From: Shinella sp.
GTDB lineage: Bacteria > Pseudomonadota > Alphaproteobacteria > Rhizobiales > Rhizobiaceae
Length of the DNA stretch: 64,000 nucleotides
Direction: 5' to 3'
Assembly (NCBI GenBank): GCA_003248775.1
Contig: QFQX01000003.1
Span: 113,249 to 177,248, forward strand
The translations under genes were made by a program, and so were the position numbers. Of the stretch, positions 15,722 through 24,309 are shown piece after piece. Each line of letters starts with the position of its first letter. Within the stretch, counting starts at the first letter, position 1. The notes under the pieces were generated by a model. It had not been told where the DNA came from. It saw nothing but the letters and a program-made list of their open reading frames with translations, and did not search any database.

Positions 15722-16780
15722 ATGACAGAGGTTAGCATCGAGCGGCTGACCAAGGACTACGGCAGCTCACGCGCCGTGGACGGGATCTCCATCCGCATCG
15801 GCGAGGGCGAGTTCGTGTCGCTGCTGGGACCATCCGGTTGCGGCAAGACCACGACGCTGAAGATGATCGCCGGTTTCGAGGATGTCTCGAGCGGCGCGAT
15901 CCGCTTCGACGGCAAGGATGTCGTGCACGTTCCCGCCGAAAAGCGTGATATCGGCATGGTGTTCCAGAACTACGCGCTGTTTCCGCACATGACGGTTGCC
16001 GGCAATCTCGCCTTCGGGCTGGAGATGCGCAAGGTGCCGAAGGCCGAGATGCGTGACCGCATCGCCAAGGTGCTCGACATGGTGCAGCTGTCGAGCCATG
16101 CCGACCGCTATCCTCGCCAGCTTTCCGGCGGCCAGCAGCAGCGCGTGGCGCTCGCCCGGGCTCTCGTCATCGAGCCGAAGATCCTGCTACTCGACGAACC
16201 GCTCGCCAACCTCGACGCCAAGCTGCGCGAGGAAATGCGCGTCTTCATACGTGATATCCAGCGCCGCGTCGGCATCACCACCGTCTACGTCACCCACGAC
16301 CAGGCTGAGGCGATGACCATGTCCGATCGCGTGGTCGTGATGTTCGGCGGCCGGATCGCCCAGTGCGGCAGTCCTTCGGATATCTATGAGCGCCCCGCCA
16401 GCACCGAGGTGGCGAAGTTCGTCGGTCAGGTCAATCTCCTGCCCGCCTCGGTCGAGACTGTTTCTGGCAATGGCCGCTACGGTGTGACGAGCGCGCTCGG
16501 TCCCGCCGAAATCGCCTGCGACCGCGCGTTGAAGCAGGGAGAGACGATAACCCTAGCAGTCCGCCCCGAGGGCATCGAGATCGCCACCTCCCACGAAGGG
16601 ACTGCGGCAACCGTTCTGTCCAGCTACTATTCCGGCAGCCTAATGGACTATCGCCTGAAGCTCGACGGCGGCACCGAAATCGACGTCCAGACCTTCCCGC
16701 GCCACCGTTTCGCCGATGGCGAACAGGTGAAGCTGATCGTCCCCTCCGACCGCTACTGGGTATTGGAGGCTGGCGCATGA
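15722..16780 (+). CDS. ABC transporter ATPase, PotA-like
   Basis: This 352-aa importer ATPase has Walker A GPSGCGKTT, the Q-loop (MVFQNYALFPH), signature LSGGQQQR, Walker B ILLLDEPLANLD and the switch histidine (VTHDQ). A C-terminal TOBE-type regulatory domain occupies roughly residues 240-350. It energises the permease pair that follows. An in-frame TTG lies at 15713, but ATG 15722 gives the standard N terminus with AGGGAAAG upstream. Its stop overlaps the first permease start by 4 bp (ATGA), showing tight coupling. Confidence 0.92.
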   Translation: MTEVSIERLTKDYGSSRAVDGISIRIGEGEFVSLLGPSGCGKTTTLKMIAGFEDVSSGAIRFDGKDVVHVPAEKRDIGMVFQNYALFPHMTVAGNLAFGLEMRKVPKAEMRDRIAKVLDMVQLSSHADRYPRQLSGGQQQRVALARALVIEPKILLLDEPLANLDAKLREEMRVFIRDIQRRVGITTVYVTHDQAEAMTMSDRVVVMFGGRIAQCGSPSDIYERPASTEVAKFVGQVNLLPASVETVSGNGRYGVTSALGPAEIACDRALKQGETITLAVRPEGIEIATSHEGTAATVLSSYYSGSLMDYRLKLDGGTEIDVQTFPRHRFADGEQVKLIVPSDRYWVLEAGA

Positions 16781-17637
16781 CGGAGGCTGGTTTCAGACGT
16801 CACGCCCCGCTTCTGCTGATCGCGCCCGCCGCCATCCTGCTCTTCGTCTTCATCCTGCTGCCCTATCTCACCATCGTCGTGATGAGCTTTCGCACGCCGG
16901 GACAGGGTGCACCTTACGGCGAAGGCTATACGCTGGCGAACTACATTCGCTTCCTGTCCGATACTTTCTACATCGGCCAGACGCTGAACACGCTGATGAT
17001 CGGCTTCATCTGCACCATTGTCTGTCTCGTGCTCGGCTTTCCCGTTGCCTGGCAGCTTGCCCGTGGCAACTCGCGTTTTCGCGGCCTCGCCTATGGCATC
17101 GTGCTGTCGCCGCTTCTCGTCGGCATCGTCATCCGCAGCTACGGCTGGACGATCCTGCTCGGCAATAACGGCGTCATCAACCGCACTCTGATGAACCTCG
17201 GCATCGTCGATCGCCCGGTCGGCCTGATGTACAACACGCTCGGCATCGTGATCGCGCTGTCCCACGTATTCCTGCCCTTCATGATCCTGCCGATCATGAA
17301 CGCAATTCAGGGCATCGATCCCTCGCTGGAATCCGCCGCCCGCTCACTCGGCGCCTCGAAGGCGACCATCTTCCGGCGCATCATCCTGCCGCTCGCCATG
17401 CCCGGCATCCAAGCCGGCTGCATCCTCACCTTCGTCCTGTCCCTGTCGGCCTATGTGACGCCATCCCTGATCGGCGGCTCCAAGGTAAAGACCATGGCTG
17501 TCTCTGTCGTTGATGCGCTCGTGGACACTTTCCAGTGGCCCTTCGGCTCCGCACTGGCCCTTGGCCTCGCCATCACCGGCGGTCTGATCGTCGTTGCCTT
17601 CTCGCTGGCGACCCGCATGAAATGGAAGGCGAACTGA
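16777..17637 (+). CDS. ABC transporter permease, PotB-like
   Basis: This 286-aa inner-membrane protein has about six hydrophobic segments, the first being LLLIAPAAILLFVFILLPYLTIVVM in type. The EAA coupling loop reads ESAARSLGASKATIFRRIILPLAMPGI. It belongs to the binding-protein-dependent permease family and would pair with the product of 17639-18421. It overlaps the ATPase stop by 4 bp and is followed immediately by its partner. Substrate specificity cannot be deduced beyond the polyamine-type family. Confidence 0.92.
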   Translation: MTEAGFRRHAPLLLIAPAAILLFVFILLPYLTIVVMSFRTPGQGAPYGEGYTLANYIRFLSDTFYIGQTLNTLMIGFICTIVCLVLGFPVAWQLARGNSRFRGLAYGIVLSPLLVGIVIRSYGWTILLGNNGVINRTLMNLGIVDRPVGLMYNTLGIVIALSHVFLPFMILPIMNAIQGIDPSLESAARSLGASKATIFRRIILPLAMPGIQAGCILTFVLSLSAYVTPSLIGGSKVKTMAVSVVDALVDTFQWPFGSALALGLAITGGLIVVAFSLATRMKWKAN

Positions 17638-17638
17638 C

Positions 17639-18421
17639 ATGTCCAAGCGCTTCTTCACCGTCTACTGCCTGTTCATCTACGTCTTCCTGCTGGCGCCGAT
17701 CCTTGTGGTCGTCGGCGCTTCGTTCAACGCCGGCGCCTTCCTCACCTTCCCGCCGCAGGGCCTGTCGCTGAAATGGTACAACGTCTTCTTCCATAACGAG
17801 GTTTTCCTCCGGGCGATCAAGACGTCGCTGTGGGTGGCCGCCGTGTCGACGCTCATCTCCGGCGTGATCGGCACCATGGCGGCGATCTACTTCGTGCAGT
17901 TCGCCGGCCGGCTGAAGGAAGCGGTACGCATCACAATGATGGCGCCGCTGCTTCTTCCCGAAGTGTTGACCGCCATCGCGCTGCTGTTCTTCGTCTATAC
18001 GATCGGCATCGGAACCCAGACCATGTTTGCCATGATCGTCGGGCATGTGCTGATTACCCTGCCCTTCGTGTTCATCAACGTTTCCACGTCGCTTGAAAGC
18101 TACGATACGGCATGGAGCATGGCGGCCCGCAGCCTTGGCGCCGGAGCATTCACCCGCTTCCGCCGCATCATGCTGCCGCTCATCAAGCCGGGCGTGATCG
18201 GCGGCTGCCTCTTCGCCTTCATCATCTCCTTCGACATCTTCACCATCTCGTTCATGCTGAAGAGCGTTGGAACGGCGACGCTGCCGATCCAGCTTTACGA
18301 CTACCTGCGCACCAACTTCACACCGGAAGCAGCCGCCGTCTCCACGATCTCGGTCGTGCTGACGCTGGTCGTCGTGGTGGTGACCGAAAAGTTCCTCGGC
18401 CTCAGGATCCACCGCTTCTGA
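17639..18421 (+). CDS. ABC transporter permease, PotC-like
   Basis: This 260-aa inner-membrane permease has an N-terminal transmembrane helix (LFIYVFLLAPILVVVGASF) and further helices. The EAA loop reads TAWSMAARSLGAGAFTRFRRIMLPLIKPGVIGG. It is the second half of the PotB/PotC-type channel and starts one base after the PotB-like stop. It is the last gene of the oxygenase-importer unit; a strong hairpin at 18430-18465 then separates it from the convergent sulfate genes. Confidence 0.92.
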   Translation: MSKRFFTVYCLFIYVFLLAPILVVVGASFNAGAFLTFPPQGLSLKWYNVFFHNEVFLRAIKTSLWVAAVSTLISGVIGTMAAIYFVQFAGRLKEAVRITMMAPLLLPEVLTAIALLFFVYTIGIGTQTMFAMIVGHVLITLPFVFINVSTSLESYDTAWSMAARSLGAGAFTRFRRIMLPLIKPGVIGGCLFAFIISFDIFTISFMLKSVGTATLPIQLYDYLRTNFTPEAAAVSTISVVLTLVVVVVTEKFLGLRIHRF

Positions 18422-18429
18422 TGGTTATA

Positions 18430-18479
18430 GAGCTCCAGTGACGCCCGAAACCGGGCGTCACTGAAGCTCGCAAATTTTT
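18430..18479. terminator. Long hairpin terminator between convergent operons
   Basis: CAGTGACGCCCG (18436-18447) pairs perfectly with CGGGCGTCACTG (18452-18463) across an AAAC loop. After one mismatch the stem extends by GAGCT/AGCTC. A TTTTT run lies at 18475-18479 on the plus strand, about 10 nt beyond the stem. The symmetric stem lies between the convergent permease and cysA genes and may serve both directions. Confidence 0.75.
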
Positions 18480-19517
18480 CTAGGCGCGACCGGCTACGGG
18501 GAAAACGCGATGATTGGCGATGCGGATCGAACCGCTCTGGCCCTGCGCGACATCCGTCATCGAGGGAACGCGCACTTCGAAGTGATCGCCGGCCGGCGTG
18601 CTGACGAGAAGATTGCGCTCGCCCGGCCGGTCCATGACCCGGTTGATGGTGACCGCAATGCCGTCATCTTCGGAGGAAGACCAACTGGCATCGGAGGGAC
18701 GGAAGAACACTTCCGCCGGACCATCCGGCACGCCCGCGGCCTCCAGCGAAGTCGCGCCTTTCAGCACCACGCCGCCCACGACCTCAGCCGTGAACACGTT
18801 GGTATCCCCGAGGAACCGCATGACGAACGCCGAATTCGGGCTACGGCAGATATCCGTCGGGCTCGCTTCCTGCACGATCTTTCCTTCGTTCAGGATGACC
18901 ACCCGGTCGGCAAGATCGAGCGCCTCTTCCTGATCGTGGGTCACGAAAAGGGTGGTGATGCCGAGTTGGTCATGGATCTCCCGAAGCCATTTCCTGAGAT
19001 CGCGGCGCACCTTCGCGTCGAGCGCACCGAACGGCTCGTCGAGCAGCAGCACCTTCGGATCGACGGCGAGCGCACGGGCCAGCGCCACGCGCTGACGCTG
19101 GCCACCGGAGATCTGGCTGGGGAAGCGCCCGCCCAGCCCCTTGAGCCGCACCAGCCCCAGCAGTTCCTCGACACGTGCGTCGATCTCCTGCCGGCTCCGC
19201 TTCTTCGCCCGCGCCGTCGTCATGCCGAACGCGATGTTCTCGGCAAGCGTCATGTGCGGGAAAAGCGCGTAGTGCTGGAAGACGAAACCAACGCCACGGT
19301 CGCGAACCGGGATGCCCGTCGCATCCTGATCGCCGAAATGGATGGTGCCGCCATCGGCGAATTCGAGGCCTGCGACCATGCGCAGGATGGTAGTCTTGCC
19401 GGAACCGGAGGGACCAAGCAGCGCCACGAGTTCGCCGCTGGCGATATCCAGCGAAACACCATGCACGGCGCGGAAGGTGTCGAAGGTCTTGACGATGTTA
19501 TCGAGCTGAATTCTCAC
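18480..19517 (-). CDS. cysA: Sulfate/thiosulfate ABC importer ATPase
   Basis: This 345-aa ATPase has Walker A GPSGSGKTT, the Q-loop (FVFQHYALFPHMT), signature ISGGQRQR, Walker B VLLLDEPFGALD and the switch VTHDQEEA. A C-terminal TRAP-like regulatory region of about 100 residues (PAEVFFRPSD) is typical of CysA. It drives uptake of sulfate or thiosulfate for cysteine synthesis. The start overlaps the cysW stop by 4 bp. Assignment rests on the company of Sbp, CysT and CysW; ATPase sequence alone is less specific. Confidence 0.92.
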   Translation of the reverse strand: MRIQLDNIVKTFDTFRAVHGVSLDIASGELVALLGPSGSGKTTILRMVAGLEFADGGTIHFGDQDATGIPVRDRGVGFVFQHYALFPHMTLAENIAFGMTTARAKKRSRQEIDARVEELLGLVRLKGLGGRFPSQISGGQRQRVALARALAVDPKVLLLDEPFGALDAKVRRDLRKWLREIHDQLGITTLFVTHDQEEALDLADRVVILNEGKIVQEASPTDICRSPNSAFVMRFLGDTNVFTAEVVGGVVLKGATSLEAAGVPDGPAEVFFRPSDASWSSSEDDGIAVTINRVMDRPGERNLLVSTPAGDHFEVRVPSMTDVAQGQSGSIRIANHRVFPVAGRA

Positions 19518-20401
19518 GCGCTCTGCTCCTTGACGGTTTCGGCGGCAGGGACGGCGACACCCCGGCGGCTTGCGCCATGACGCTCAAGCAGAGCCTTGGC
19601 AATGATGGTGATGACGGCGATGACCGCCAGGATGGAGGCGGCGGCGAATGCGCCGGCCGTCTGGTAGTCGTGATAGAGCAGTTCGATATGCAACGGCAAC
19701 GTGTTGGTCTGGCCGCGGATATTGCCCGACACTACCGACACCGCCCCGAATTCGCCCACGACGCGCGCATTGCAGAGCACGACGCCATAGAGCAGCGCCC
19801 ATTTTATGTTAGGCAACGTCACCCGCAGGAATGTGCGGAAACCGGAAGCGCCGAGCGAGGTCGCGGCCTCCTCGAGATCCCTCCCCTGCGCCTGCATCAG
19901 GGGGATCAGTTCGCGTGCAACAAACGGCGCCGTCACGAACATCGAGGCCAGCACGATGCCCGGAAGCGCGAAGAGCACCTTGATGCCTGCATCCTGAAGC
20001 ATCGGCCCGAACAGGCCCTGAAGACCGTAGACGAAGAGATAGCAGACGCCGGCGACGATCGGGGAGATGGAGAAGGGTATCTCGATCACCACGATCAGCA
20101 GGCGGCGCAGCGGAAAATCGAACTTGGTGATCGCCCATGCCGCGCAGACACCGAAGGCCGTGTTCAACGGCACTGCGATCAGGGCCGTCAGGACGGTCAT
20201 CATGATGGCGCTGCGCGTATCAGGATGATTGACGGCAGCCCAGTAGACACCGGCTCCCTTCGAGAAAGCCTCCATGCCGATCACGATCAGCGGCGCGAGG
20301 ATGAAGAAGGCGCCGATGACGAGCACCATGCCGATCAGCGTCCGGCGAACCGCCGGCGTATCGCCGACACGTGTGGGACGGGCGTTAGGAGAGTGTGACA
20401 T
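19514..20401 (-). CDS. cysW: Sulfate ABC importer permease CysW
   Basis: This 295-aa membrane protein has an N-terminal cytosolic tail and about six helices. CysW-type segments include FILAPLIVIGMEAFSKGAGVYWAAV and IPFSISPIVAGVCYLFVYG, with the coupling loop LEEAATSLGASGFRTFLRVTLPNIKWALLYG. VVGEFGAVSVVSGNIRGQTNT is a characteristic CysT/CysW segment. It follows cysT by 3 bp and overlaps cysA by 4 bp. It forms the channel with CysT. Confidence 0.93.
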   Translation of the reverse strand: MSHSPNARPTRVGDTPAVRRTLIGMVLVIGAFFILAPLIVIGMEAFSKGAGVYWAAVNHPDTRSAIMMTVLTALIAVPLNTAFGVCAAWAITKFDFPLRRLLIVVIEIPFSISPIVAGVCYLFVYGLQGLFGPMLQDAGIKVLFALPGIVLASMFVTAPFVARELIPLMQAQGRDLEEAATSLGASGFRTFLRVTLPNIKWALLYGVVLCNARVVGEFGAVSVVSGNIRGQTNTLPLHIELLYHDYQTAGAFAAASILAVIAVITIIAKALLERHGASRRGVAVPAAETVKEQSA

Positions 20402-20404
20402 CGC

Positions 20405-21226
20405 TCAGCCCCTCTCGGTGTAGCGCAATGCGCGATTCTGCAGCGCATTGGTGACGGCAAGCATGACGAATGCCGTGATGAGAAGGACCGAGGCAATCGC
20501 CGCCGCCGCCTGATAATCATATTCCTCAAGGCGGATGAAGACGAGCAGCGCGGTGATTTCGGTATGGAACGGCTGGTTGCCGGCGATGAAGATGATCGCG
20601 CCGAATTCGCCAAGGCTGCGGGCGAAGGAAAGCGACACCCCGGCAAGCAGCGCCGGCTTCAGCAAGGGCAGGATGACACGGGAAAACACCTCGCGATCCG
20701 TCCCGCCAAGCGACTGGGCGGCCTCTTCCAGCGCCGGATCGATTTCCTCCAGCACCGGCTGGACCGTGCGGACGATGAACGGCAGGCTGGTGAAGGCCAT
20801 GGCGATTACAATGCCGATCGGAGTGTAGGCGACCTGTATCCCAAGCGGATCAAGGAAGCCGCCAAACCAGCCGCCCGGCGCAAACAACGTCGTCAGCGAA
20901 ATACCGGCAACGGCGGTCGGAAGTGCGAAGGGCAGATCGATGATGGCATCGACGATCCGGCGTCCCGGAAACCGGTAGCGCGACAGCACCCAGGCGAGCG
21001 CCAGTCCGAAGAACAGGTTGAAGGCAGTTGCAACGGCTGCGCAGAAAACGGTAACGCGATAGCTGGCGACGGCGCGCGGAGACGAGATGATCGCCCAATA
21101 GTCATACGGACCGAGGCTCGCCGCCTTGAACACCAGCGCGATCAGCGGCAGGACGATGATCAGCGCGACATAGAACAGCGTCACGCCGAGCGACAGATGG
21201 AAACCGGGCAGGACGCGATGTTTCAA
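20405..21226 (-). CDS. cysT: Sulfate ABC importer permease CysT/CysU
   Basis: This 273-aa permease has LFYVALIIVLPLIALVFKAA as its first helix. Family motifs are DLPFALPTAVAGISLTTLFAPGGW, the coupling loop LEEAAQSLGGTDREVFSRVILPLLKPALLAG and RSLGEFGAIIFIAGN. Translation appears to start at TTG 21226, with GAAGAGG 6 nt upstream; no ATG nearby has a comparable site. The 76-bp gap to sbp holds a strong hairpin, so transport genes are probably made at a lower level than the binding protein. Confidence 0.92.
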   Translation of the reverse strand: MKHRVLPGFHLSLGVTLFYVALIIVLPLIALVFKAASLGPYDYWAIISSPRAVASYRVTVFCAAVATAFNLFFGLALAWVLSRYRFPGRRIVDAIIDLPFALPTAVAGISLTTLFAPGGWFGGFLDPLGIQVAYTPIGIVIAMAFTSLPFIVRTVQPVLEEIDPALEEAAQSLGGTDREVFSRVILPLLKPALLAGVSLSFARSLGEFGAIIFIAGNQPFHTEITALLVFIRLEEYDYQAAAAIASVLLITAFVMLAVTNALQNRALRYTERG

Positions 21227-21253
21227 ACGACAGCCTCTTCAAACATAAAATAG

Positions 21254-21275
21254 CCCGGCGGCCGAAGCCGCCGGG
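21254..21275 (-). terminator. GC-rich hairpin between sbp and cysT
   Basis: CCCGGCGGC (21254-21262) and GCCGCCGGG (21267-21275) form a perfect stem with a 4-nt loop (TTCG on the transcribed strand). On the minus strand it is followed by CTATTTTATG. It lies within the sbp-cysTWA operon, consistent with partial termination or protection of the sbp mRNA. Confidence 0.7.
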
Positions 21276-21302
21276 TCAATAATAAGATTTTGCGTTTTTT
21301 CC

Positions 21303-22304
21303 TTAACGCTGCCCGTAAAGCTCGTCCAGCAGGCCGCCCGAGGCGAAATGCGTTTTCTGGATATCGCTCCAGGAACCGAAGACATCCTCGACCTTCGCAA
21401 GCTCGACCGGCGGGAACTCGCTCTTGAATGCGGCGCTTACTTCGGGATCGTTCACCCGGTTGCCGTTTTCGGCAAGAATGCGCTGACCTTCCGGCGTGTA
21501 GAGGAAGTCGAGATAGGCCTTGGCCAGATCACGCGTTCCACGCGCATCGACAACCTTGTCGACGATGGCGACCGGAAACTCGGCCAGCAGGCTGGAAGGC
21601 GGGGTTACCGCTTCGAGCTTGTCCTTGCCGAATTCCTTCACGATGCCACGCGTCTCGGCTTCGAACGTGACGAGCACGTCACCGACATTGCGTTCCACGA
21701 AGGTGGTCGTGGCGGCACGTCCCCCGGTATCAAACACCGGAACGTTGTTGAACAGCTTGGTGATGAATTCCTTCACCTTGGCCTCGTCGCCACCATAGGC
21801 CTTTTTCGCGAAAGCGGTCGCGGCAAGATAGGTGTAGCGGGCATTGCCCGAGGTCTTCGGGTTCGGGAAGATGACCTTGACGTCGTCACGGATGAGATCG
21901 TCCCAGTTCTTGATGTTCTTCGGGTTGCCCGCACGGACGACGAAGGCCGGGAAGGAGTAATAAGGCGAAGCGTTGTTCGGGAAATCCTTCTGCCAGTCGG
22001 CAGAGACGAAACCGCCCTTGGCCAGCGTTTCGACGTCCGTCACCTGATTGAACGTCACGACATCGGCTTCAAGGCCTTCGAGGATCGAACGCGCCTGCTT
22101 GGAAGAGCCGGCATGCGACTGATCGACAACCACGTCCTTGCCGGTATCGGCCTTATACTTCGGCACGAAGGCCTCGTTCACGGCTACGAACAGCTCACGC
22201 GAAATATCGTAGGACGCGTTGAGAATCTTGTCTTCGGCCCGAGCGAGCGACGTGCCTGCAAGCACTGCCGCCACCGCAATCGAAAGCCTGAAAATGCGCT
22301 TCAT
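21303..22304 (-). CDS. Periplasmic sulfate-binding protein
   Basis: This 333-aa Sbp/CysP-family binding protein has a Sec signal peptide (MKRIFRLSIAVAAVLAGTSLARA). Mature-region signatures are LNASYDISRELF, VDQSHAGSSKQARSILEGLEADVVT, PKTSGNARYTYLAA and VLVTFEAETRG. They match sulfate- and thiosulfate-binding proteins closely. It captures the anion in the periplasm for CysTWA. A GGGG ribosome site lies upstream of ATG 22304. Whether sulfate or thiosulfate is preferred cannot be told from the sequence. No CysB/Cbl-type regulator is adjacent. Confidence 0.92.
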   Translation of the reverse strand: MKRIFRLSIAVAAVLAGTSLARAEDKILNASYDISRELFVAVNEAFVPKYKADTGKDVVVDQSHAGSSKQARSILEGLEADVVTFNQVTDVETLAKGGFVSADWQKDFPNNASPYYSFPAFVVRAGNPKNIKNWDDLIRDDVKVIFPNPKTSGNARYTYLAATAFAKKAYGGDEAKVKEFITKLFNNVPVFDTGGRAATTTFVERNVGDVLVTFEAETRGIVKEFGKDKLEAVTPPSSLLAEFPVAIVDKVVDARGTRDLAKAYLDFLYTPEGQRILAENGNRVNDPEVSAAFKSEFPPVELAKVEDVFGSWSDIQKTHFASGGLLDELYGQR

Positions 22305-22656
22305 GAAACAAACCCCGGCAAAATGTTAATGCTGAAACAAGGCTATAGGCCGGGAGAAGGCAAAACGAGGCGAGAACAGGTCGCGCATTTGGCGAAAGCC
22401 GAAATGATTTTCCGCAACTCGCGACACATGGGGCAGAGATTTCCGGCAGGTGCTGTCGCCCCCACCACCAGCGGGGATTTCGCCGTGCGGATCACGGCCG
22501 GGGTTTCCGCCTGTCGCATCCAATGCCGCGCAATATAATATGACAAATATACTCACCTTATCTTGCACCGATGGCCGCACCTATGCCAGTGTCCGGCAAC
22601 CGCAGGGGCGCGCGGACGCGGCGGCACGGGGATTTGTAGAGCGTGGAGACGGTGCA
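22305..22656. other. Divergent intergenic region between sbp and fecI
   Basis: This 352-bp region separates the sulfate-binding-protein gene (minus) from the sigma-factor gene (plus). It must hold promoters for both operons. The only clear element is the iron-box candidate at 22541-22555, preceded by AATATAAT. The frame is open back to ATG 22540, but that start has no ribosome site and would place the operator inside the gene. No other convincing gene is seen here. Confidence 0.5.
22541..22555. promoter_or_regulatory. Candidate RirA-type iron-responsive operator (TGA-N9-TCA), fecI promoter
   Basis: TGACAAATATACTCA fits the rhizobial iron-responsive operator consensus TGA-N9-TCA. It closely matches the copy at 24197-24211: both read TGACAAA, then A, then ACTCA. 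Its position in the AT-rich region before fecI suits iron repression of the sigma factor by RirA. The consensus is short, so chance matches occur; the agreement between the two copies is the stronger evidence. Confidence 0.6.
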
Positions 22657-23187
22657 TTGACGTCGGGGAGCGAGATAGCCGGCAAGGATCTGCTCGATCG
22701 CGCCATTGAAGCCTATTACGACGATCTGCGCAGCGCCGTCAGCAAACGCGGCATCCCGCAAGTTCACGCCACCGAGGTCGTGCACGACCTTTATGTGGCG
22801 CTGTCGCGACGCCCTGAAAGCCTGGAAGGCAAGACTTCCGTTCGTGCATTCCTGATCCGCGCCGCCGTCAATCTCTGCATCGACCGCGGCCGTCGCGTCG
22901 CTTTCGAAAACCGCCTTTTCACCCTGCTTGATGCACAGGCGCTCGCCGTTCCCGTACGGTCGTTTGCGATCGACAACCGCATCGACCTCCGCAAGCGCAT
23001 CCTCGTGTTGAAGAACGCGATTGCCGAACTGCCACACCAGTGCCGCATCGTTTTCATCGCCTATCGAATCGGCGGAATGAGCAAGGATGAAATCGCATCG
23101 AGCCTCGGCATCAAGCGTCGCATGGTCGACCGTCACATCCGCAACGCCCTGCTGTCATGCCTCGAAAAAATGCAATCGCTGGACTGA
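22657..23187 (+). CDS. fecI: ECF sigma factor, FecI-like
   Basis: This is an extracytoplasmic-function sigma factor for siderophore uptake genes. Sigma region 2 (AIEAYYDDLRSAVSKRG to AFLIRAAVNLCIDRGRR) is followed by region 4 (IAELPHQCRIVFIAYRIGGMSKDEIASSLGIKRRMVDRHI). TTG 22657 is favoured as start: GGAGA lies about 9 nt upstream and the protein (176 aa) then begins just before region 2. The longer frame from ATG 22540 lacks a ribosome site and overlaps the iron-box candidate. FecI is activated by FecR when the outer-membrane receptor is occupied. The adjacent fecR and STN-bearing receptor fit this surface-signalling model. Confidence 0.85.
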   Translation: MTSGSEIAGKDLLDRAIEAYYDDLRSAVSKRGIPQVHATEVVHDLYVALSRRPESLEGKTSVRAFLIRAAVNLCIDRGRRVAFENRLFTLLDAQALAVPVRSFAIDNRIDLRKRILVLKNAIAELPHQCRIVFIAYRIGGMSKDEIASSLGIKRRMVDRHIRNALLSCLEKMQSLD

Positions 23188-23266
23188 TGGACCGAACCGG
23201 CTCCGTCAATCGTCTATGAAAATGGGCGATCCTTCGGAAGCCCCTGTATCGCGGGGAGGTAGAGAC

Positions 23267-24199
23267 ATGCCGGAAGACATTCGGGAACAGGCGGTCGACT
23301 GGGCGATCCGGCTGCATGACGGCGATCTCTCCGACATCGAACGGCGGGCGCTCGACCAATGGCTCGAGCGCTGTCCCGATCACGCCAGGGCACTGGATGC
23401 CGCCCGGGAGCTTATGGGCGATGCCGGTCGCGCCTTGACGGATGACCCCGAGTTCACTCGCCGACTTGTTCGCCCAACGCGGAAGTCCGGGCGTACGATT
23501 ATTGCGCTTGCCTTTATCGCCGCGCTGGCGGGTGGCGGCTTTTTCCTCAACGGTGGTCCATTGATGTTTACCGCCGATGTGATTTCGGCGAGCCACGAAA
23601 TGCCCGAGGTCAGGCTTCCCGACGGCTCGCGCATCCACCTGAACGGCAAGAGCGCCATCGCCGAGCATTTCACCGCCACGGACAGGCGTATCGTGCTTCT
23701 CGAAGGCGAGGCCTTTTTCGAGGTGGAGAAGGACGCGACCCGTCCCTTCATTGTCGAAGCGGGCGCCGGCCGCATTGAGGTGAAGGGAACCGCATTCAAC
23801 GTCAATCTGCTCGATGGCGGCACCGAGGTGGTGGTCACGGAACATACCGTTGCCGTCACTGGCAAGGCATCCGGACAGCCGACCCGCATTGAGGCCGGGG
23901 AGAAGCTCTTCTATGACGGCGGCGGCGTTGTCGGACCTGTCGAGGCGGTGCCATCCGGGCTTGAAGTGCCATGGCGCTCCGGCCGCCTGATCTTCGAAAA
24001 CCGGCCGCTGGCGACCGTGGTGGAGGAAATCTTCCGTCACATTCCAGGCAAGGTCATGATTGCCCGCAGGTCTGTCGCGGAAAAAAGGATCAGCGGCTCC
24101 TTCGATATTTCGAACCCGCAGGAAGCGCTTGCGAGCTTCGGCCAAATCTTCGGCGTTCGCATCGTGAAGGCCGGAAATCTGATGACTCTGATTTACTGA
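23267..24199 (+). CDS. fecR: FecR-type anti-sigma / sigma regulator
   Basis: This 310-aa inner-membrane signal transducer has three parts. The N-terminal cytosolic FecR_N region reads QAVDWAIRLHDGDLSDIERRALDQWL. A single transmembrane helix lies near residues 80-95 (IIALAFIAALAGGGFFL). The periplasmic FecR domain (VRLPDGSRIHLNGKSAI, VLLEGEAFFEVEKD, IEVKGTAFNV) is followed by a short C-terminal STN-like segment that should contact the receptor. ATG 23267 is preceded by GGGGAGG at good spacing. Its stop codon forms the first three bases of a TGA-N9-TCA motif before the receptor gene. Signal relay from receptor to FecI is the established family role. Confidence 0.9.
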   Translation: MPEDIREQAVDWAIRLHDGDLSDIERRALDQWLERCPDHARALDAARELMGDAGRALTDDPEFTRRLVRPTRKSGRTIIALAFIAALAGGGFFLNGGPLMFTADVISASHEMPEVRLPDGSRIHLNGKSAIAEHFTATDRRIVLLEGEAFFEVEKDATRPFIVEAGAGRIEVKGTAFNVNLLDGGTEVVVTEHTVAVTGKASGQPTRIEAGEKLFYDGGGVVGPVEAVPSGLEVPWRSGRLIFENRPLATVVEEIFRHIPGKVMIARRSVAEKRISGSFDISNPQEALASFGQIFGVRIVKAGNLMTLIY

Positions 24200-24211
24200 C
24201 AAAAAAACTCA
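24197..24211. promoter_or_regulatory. Candidate RirA-type iron-responsive operator before the TonB receptor
   Basis: TGACAAAAAAACTCA matches TGA-N9-TCA and is nearly identical to the box upstream of fecI. It overlaps the fecR stop codon and lies about 100 bp before the receptor start. That spacing suits an iron-repressed or FecI-driven promoter for the receptor and downstream importer genes. Confidence 0.6.
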
Positions 24212-24309
24212 GGTATCGACAGCCTCAAATGACAACCCCGTTCGTCTTTGCATTCGAAGCCTCCTTCCGGACACGTCGGCCGGAGGTATCGAACAGGAGA
24301 GGGAATCTC

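Noticed and set aside
22540..22656. N-terminal extension of FecI from ATG 22540
   Set aside because: No ribosome site, residues unlike sigma factors, and it overlaps the iron-box candidate; TTG 22657 fits better.
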